The position numbers and the translations under genes were made by a program. From Phoronis pallida (lineage: Eukaryota > Phoronida > Phoronidae), in the NCBI GenBank assembly GCA_028565715.1, contig JAOXYC010006680.1, positions 1 through 15,465 of the forward strand: DNA of 15,465 nucleotides, read 5' to 3'. Of the stretch, positions 14,401-15,465 are shown piece by piece; the stretch's first letter is position 1, and every line of letters starts with the position of its first letter. The notes under the pieces were generated by a model. That model was not told where the DNA came from. It ran no database searches and was given only the letters and a program-made list of their open reading frames with translations.

Positions 14401-15287
14401 TCTTTTAGTGACACGCAACTTGTCGATTTGAACTTCGATGTAATATCAGTTATAGGAAGACAGTTCCCATCAACACCATAGATGTGAGCTCGTCGTCCGT
14501 GACTCATGACTACACCGACAAAGCAGCTGAATTGCTTGAGGTTCTGTGTGCTGTAGTGTTTAAAACAGGCATCTAACTGATCACGTGTCAGGTCTGTGTA
14601 GACTCTTATGTGGAATCCAAGGTCGCCAAGTGTTTCTTTAGTGTTCTCTGCAAAATATTTAACAAGGCGACGAAAGTCATAGTTTCATCCAGAACCCCCG
14701 TAATGGTTTACAATTTCATACAGTTACCCTAGTTACTTCTATTCATTTGGTAATGTTTGCATAATATTGCCTTCAATTTTCATTTTGTCAACTTAGCTTG
14801 AAATAAGCTCACAGGCAGTAGAGGTTAAGGTGCTCACCGGCATCTGCTAACGTCATCGAATCGAAATCAAATTTACTCTTAACATTTGGCCTAATGGTAA
14901 AAGCAGAAATCTAGTATTTATCTTGGAAATAACTCCAGCTCAAATGTGTTGTAACACGTGCGCCCATGTCTTTAACCACTCACTAATTTGGTAGGGCCTT
15001 TTTCTCAACTTTTTGGATATCAACATTTTTTTTTACAAAATATACAGCCTTCAACCTCGGGCCTTCAACAGCACATAGTATTCATTTTTATCAAGCTACA
15101 CATGTAAATATATAGTTACCAAGATCCCGCTGACTTCCGACTCTGGTTCTGCAGCCAGTGCCAGATTCAAAGTTCTCATTGTTGATAATAACAGCCAGTC
15201 CAATAGGTTCAGCAATTTCATATTGCTTATCGTTTGGAAGATTTAACAGGGAGGCTACAGGTGTAATAACGGGTTGAGTTGAAGCAT
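10404..15287 (-). CDS. Caspase-linker-NHL repeat protein, seven 3' exons, 5' end outside window
   Basis: Exons in transcript order: 15287-15120, 14647-14354, 14075-13714, 13224-13147, 12825-12748, 11802-11515, 11408-10404. Junction phases are compatible throughout (1, 1, 0, 0, 0, 0), giving about 756 residues. Numbering from the first whole codon, the caspase domain spans about 25-246, linker exons 275-422, and NHL-type repeats about 500-756. The first exon opens at a splice acceptor in phase 1, so a prodomain (CARD, DED or other) may lie upstream. Caspases are Cys/Asp-specific proteases of cell death and immunity; NHL repeats form beta-propellers that bind protein or RNA. The fusion is inferred from splice phases. 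Two adjacent genes, with the NHL part starting at Met 11400-11402, is the alternative; I lean to one gene. Confidence 0.65.
11515..11802 (-). CDS. Linker exon F, 96 codons, acidic
   Basis: CTCCAG acceptor, GTATCT donor, phase 0. It contains ENMDDVKQIATNYK, which echoes the DDVEEV/VKQ parts of exons D and E, then a hydrophobic LFASLSQFLLKLK helix and an Asp/Glu/Asn-rich tail. No known domain recognised; probably a flexible spacer with one short helix. Confidence 0.65.
11965..12335. repeat. 371-bp tandem duplication, copy 1
   Basis: Identical by eye over its whole length to 12336-12706, with which it abuts. It lies in the intron between linker exons E and F. It contains clustered palindromes: AATAATCT-A-AGATTATT near 12052, ATTGCT-TCGCGT-AGCAAT at 12215-12232, and ATGTATGACTTT-TT-AAAGTCATACAT at 12231-12256. 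Confidence 0.95.
12336..12706. repeat. 371-bp tandem duplication, copy 2
   Basis: Second copy, starting ATGAATGTCTTTC and ending AGGGTGCAGTTC, as in copy 1. Its inner edge lies 41 bases from linker exon E. Lack of any divergence means a very recent event or an assembly artefact. Confidence 0.95.
12748..12825 (-). CDS. Linker exon E, 78 nt, paralogous to exon D
   Basis: Same length, phase and layout as exon D (DDVEEVSD ... VKQMSTFSISE), with a TTTAG acceptor and GTGAGA donor. About ten of 26 residues match exon D, consistent with an old exon duplication. Confidence 0.65.
13147..13224 (-). CDS. Linker exon D, 78 nt, paralogous to exon E
   Basis: Twenty-six codons starting DDTEDVARID and ending STVLIRE, with clean TATAG acceptor and GTAAGA donor, phase 0 at both ends. 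Acidic, with no known domain. Confidence 0.65.
13225..13713. other. Intron between caspase exon C and linker exon D
   Basis: No further exon recognised; short open frames here show no conserved motif. A small hairpin, GTCGTAGTTTACGAC, occurs near 13511. Confidence 0.45.
13714..14075 (-). CDS. Caspase exon C: small (p10) subunit
   Basis: EEADVFVAYSTVPG, RNPVYGTFFIRYL, LEIILL and LCCLVMSTLRLKLVF follow the order of caspase p10 strands and helices. The Arg of the RN pair is kept, while the Trp usual before it and the Trp of GSWF are Thr and Phe. A small HEHV duplication lies at residues 222-228. The domain ends near residue 246; DVIPEFNKDLVP starts the linker. Confidence 0.85.
14354..14647 (-). 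CDS. Caspase exon B: p20 with SHG and catalytic Cys (VACQN)
   Basis: Contains LGFHIRVYTDLTRDQ, CFVGVVMSHGRRAHIYGVDG with the catalytic His105 (codon 14499-14501), and KPKCFFLVACQND. The last places Cys148 where caspases have QACxG, but Gln is Val and the usual Arg-Gly is Gln-Asn. The acceptor is TTTTGCAG; the donor GTTGGT is weak but is the only one before an in-frame stop. Confidence 0.85.
14648..15119. other. Intron between caspase exons A and B
   Basis: Noncoding. On the - strand the stretch before exon B is open for a few codons (NYDFRRLVKYFA), but a stop lies just upstream with no acceptor, and the caspase alignment is continuous when it is removed. Confidence 0.6.
15120..15287 (-). CDS. 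Caspase exon A: start of the large (p20) subunit
   Basis: After a TTTTTAACAG acceptor, residues 28-40 read IGLAVIINNENFE, the first strand of a caspase (compare RGxALIINNxxF). RVGSQRDL follows, in which Arg48 is the S1-pocket arginine of the RxG(S/T)xxD motif. The donor splits the codon after Leu; joined to exon B it reads GSQRDLENTKETLGDLGF, in full register with the caspase helix 1 region. Confidence 0.85.
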
Positions 15288-15465
15288 CTGTTAAAAACAT
15301 AGTTCAATATTGGCCGACGATTTTAAATGCTATTTATCTCGGAAATTATTTTGATAGAGAAATGTTTCGAGCTCGGTTTGCAGAGAAGTAAGAATGGTAT
15401 GGTTGAAATGGTTTATTGTAAAATAAACGATGAATAAAACTAAGTATAACTTTTGATCTCTGCAA

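Overview
The window looks like nuclear DNA from an invertebrate animal. Genes are split by GT-AG introns of a few hundred bases. Intergenic DNA is AT-rich and carries a LINE remnant, a tRNA-derived SINE, several fold-back (MITE-like) elements and a palindromic minisatellite. Protein content (ShKT domains, a caspase, NHL repeats, a rhodopsin-class GPCR) fits a lophotrochozoan, perhaps a mollusc. That placement is inference; no marker fixes the species.

Layout: (1) 1-261, + strand, is the 3' end of a seven-transmembrane receptor gene (TM6, TM7, helix 8). (2) 262-4250 has no confident host gene. It holds a GATAA microsatellite, the 3' end of a non-LTR retrotransposon (2161-2640), an array of about 19 palindromic CACCGCGGTG units (2726-3153) that folds back on itself, and a small fold-back element. 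(3) 4315-9123, + strand, is a complete ten-exon gene I could join in frame to 448 residues: signal peptide, HEFAH zinc metallopeptidase domain, then two copies of a Thr-Gly repeat plus ShKT module. Its introns carry two fold-back elements, a tRNA-derived SINE and a repeat shared between introns 1 and 9. (4) 9124-10403 is intergenic, with a 260-bp nested inverted-repeat element. (5) 10404-15287, - strand, is the 3' part of a second multi-exon gene. Seven exons join with matching phases: caspase large subunit, caspase small subunit, two paralogous 78-nt exons, an acidic linker exon, and a large terminal exon encoding NHL-type repeats. The 5' end lies beyond the window. An intron holds a perfect 371-bp tandem duplication.

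Genes (3) and (5) converge tail to tail. The first product should be secreted and the second is probably intracellular, so nothing suggests they work together. The most unusual item is the caspase-linker-NHL architecture. Its catalytic Cys and His are kept, but the active-site pentapeptide reads VACQN rather than QACxG, and the inter-subunit linker is very short. Second is the secreted metallopeptidase with duplicated (TG)n-ShKT modules.
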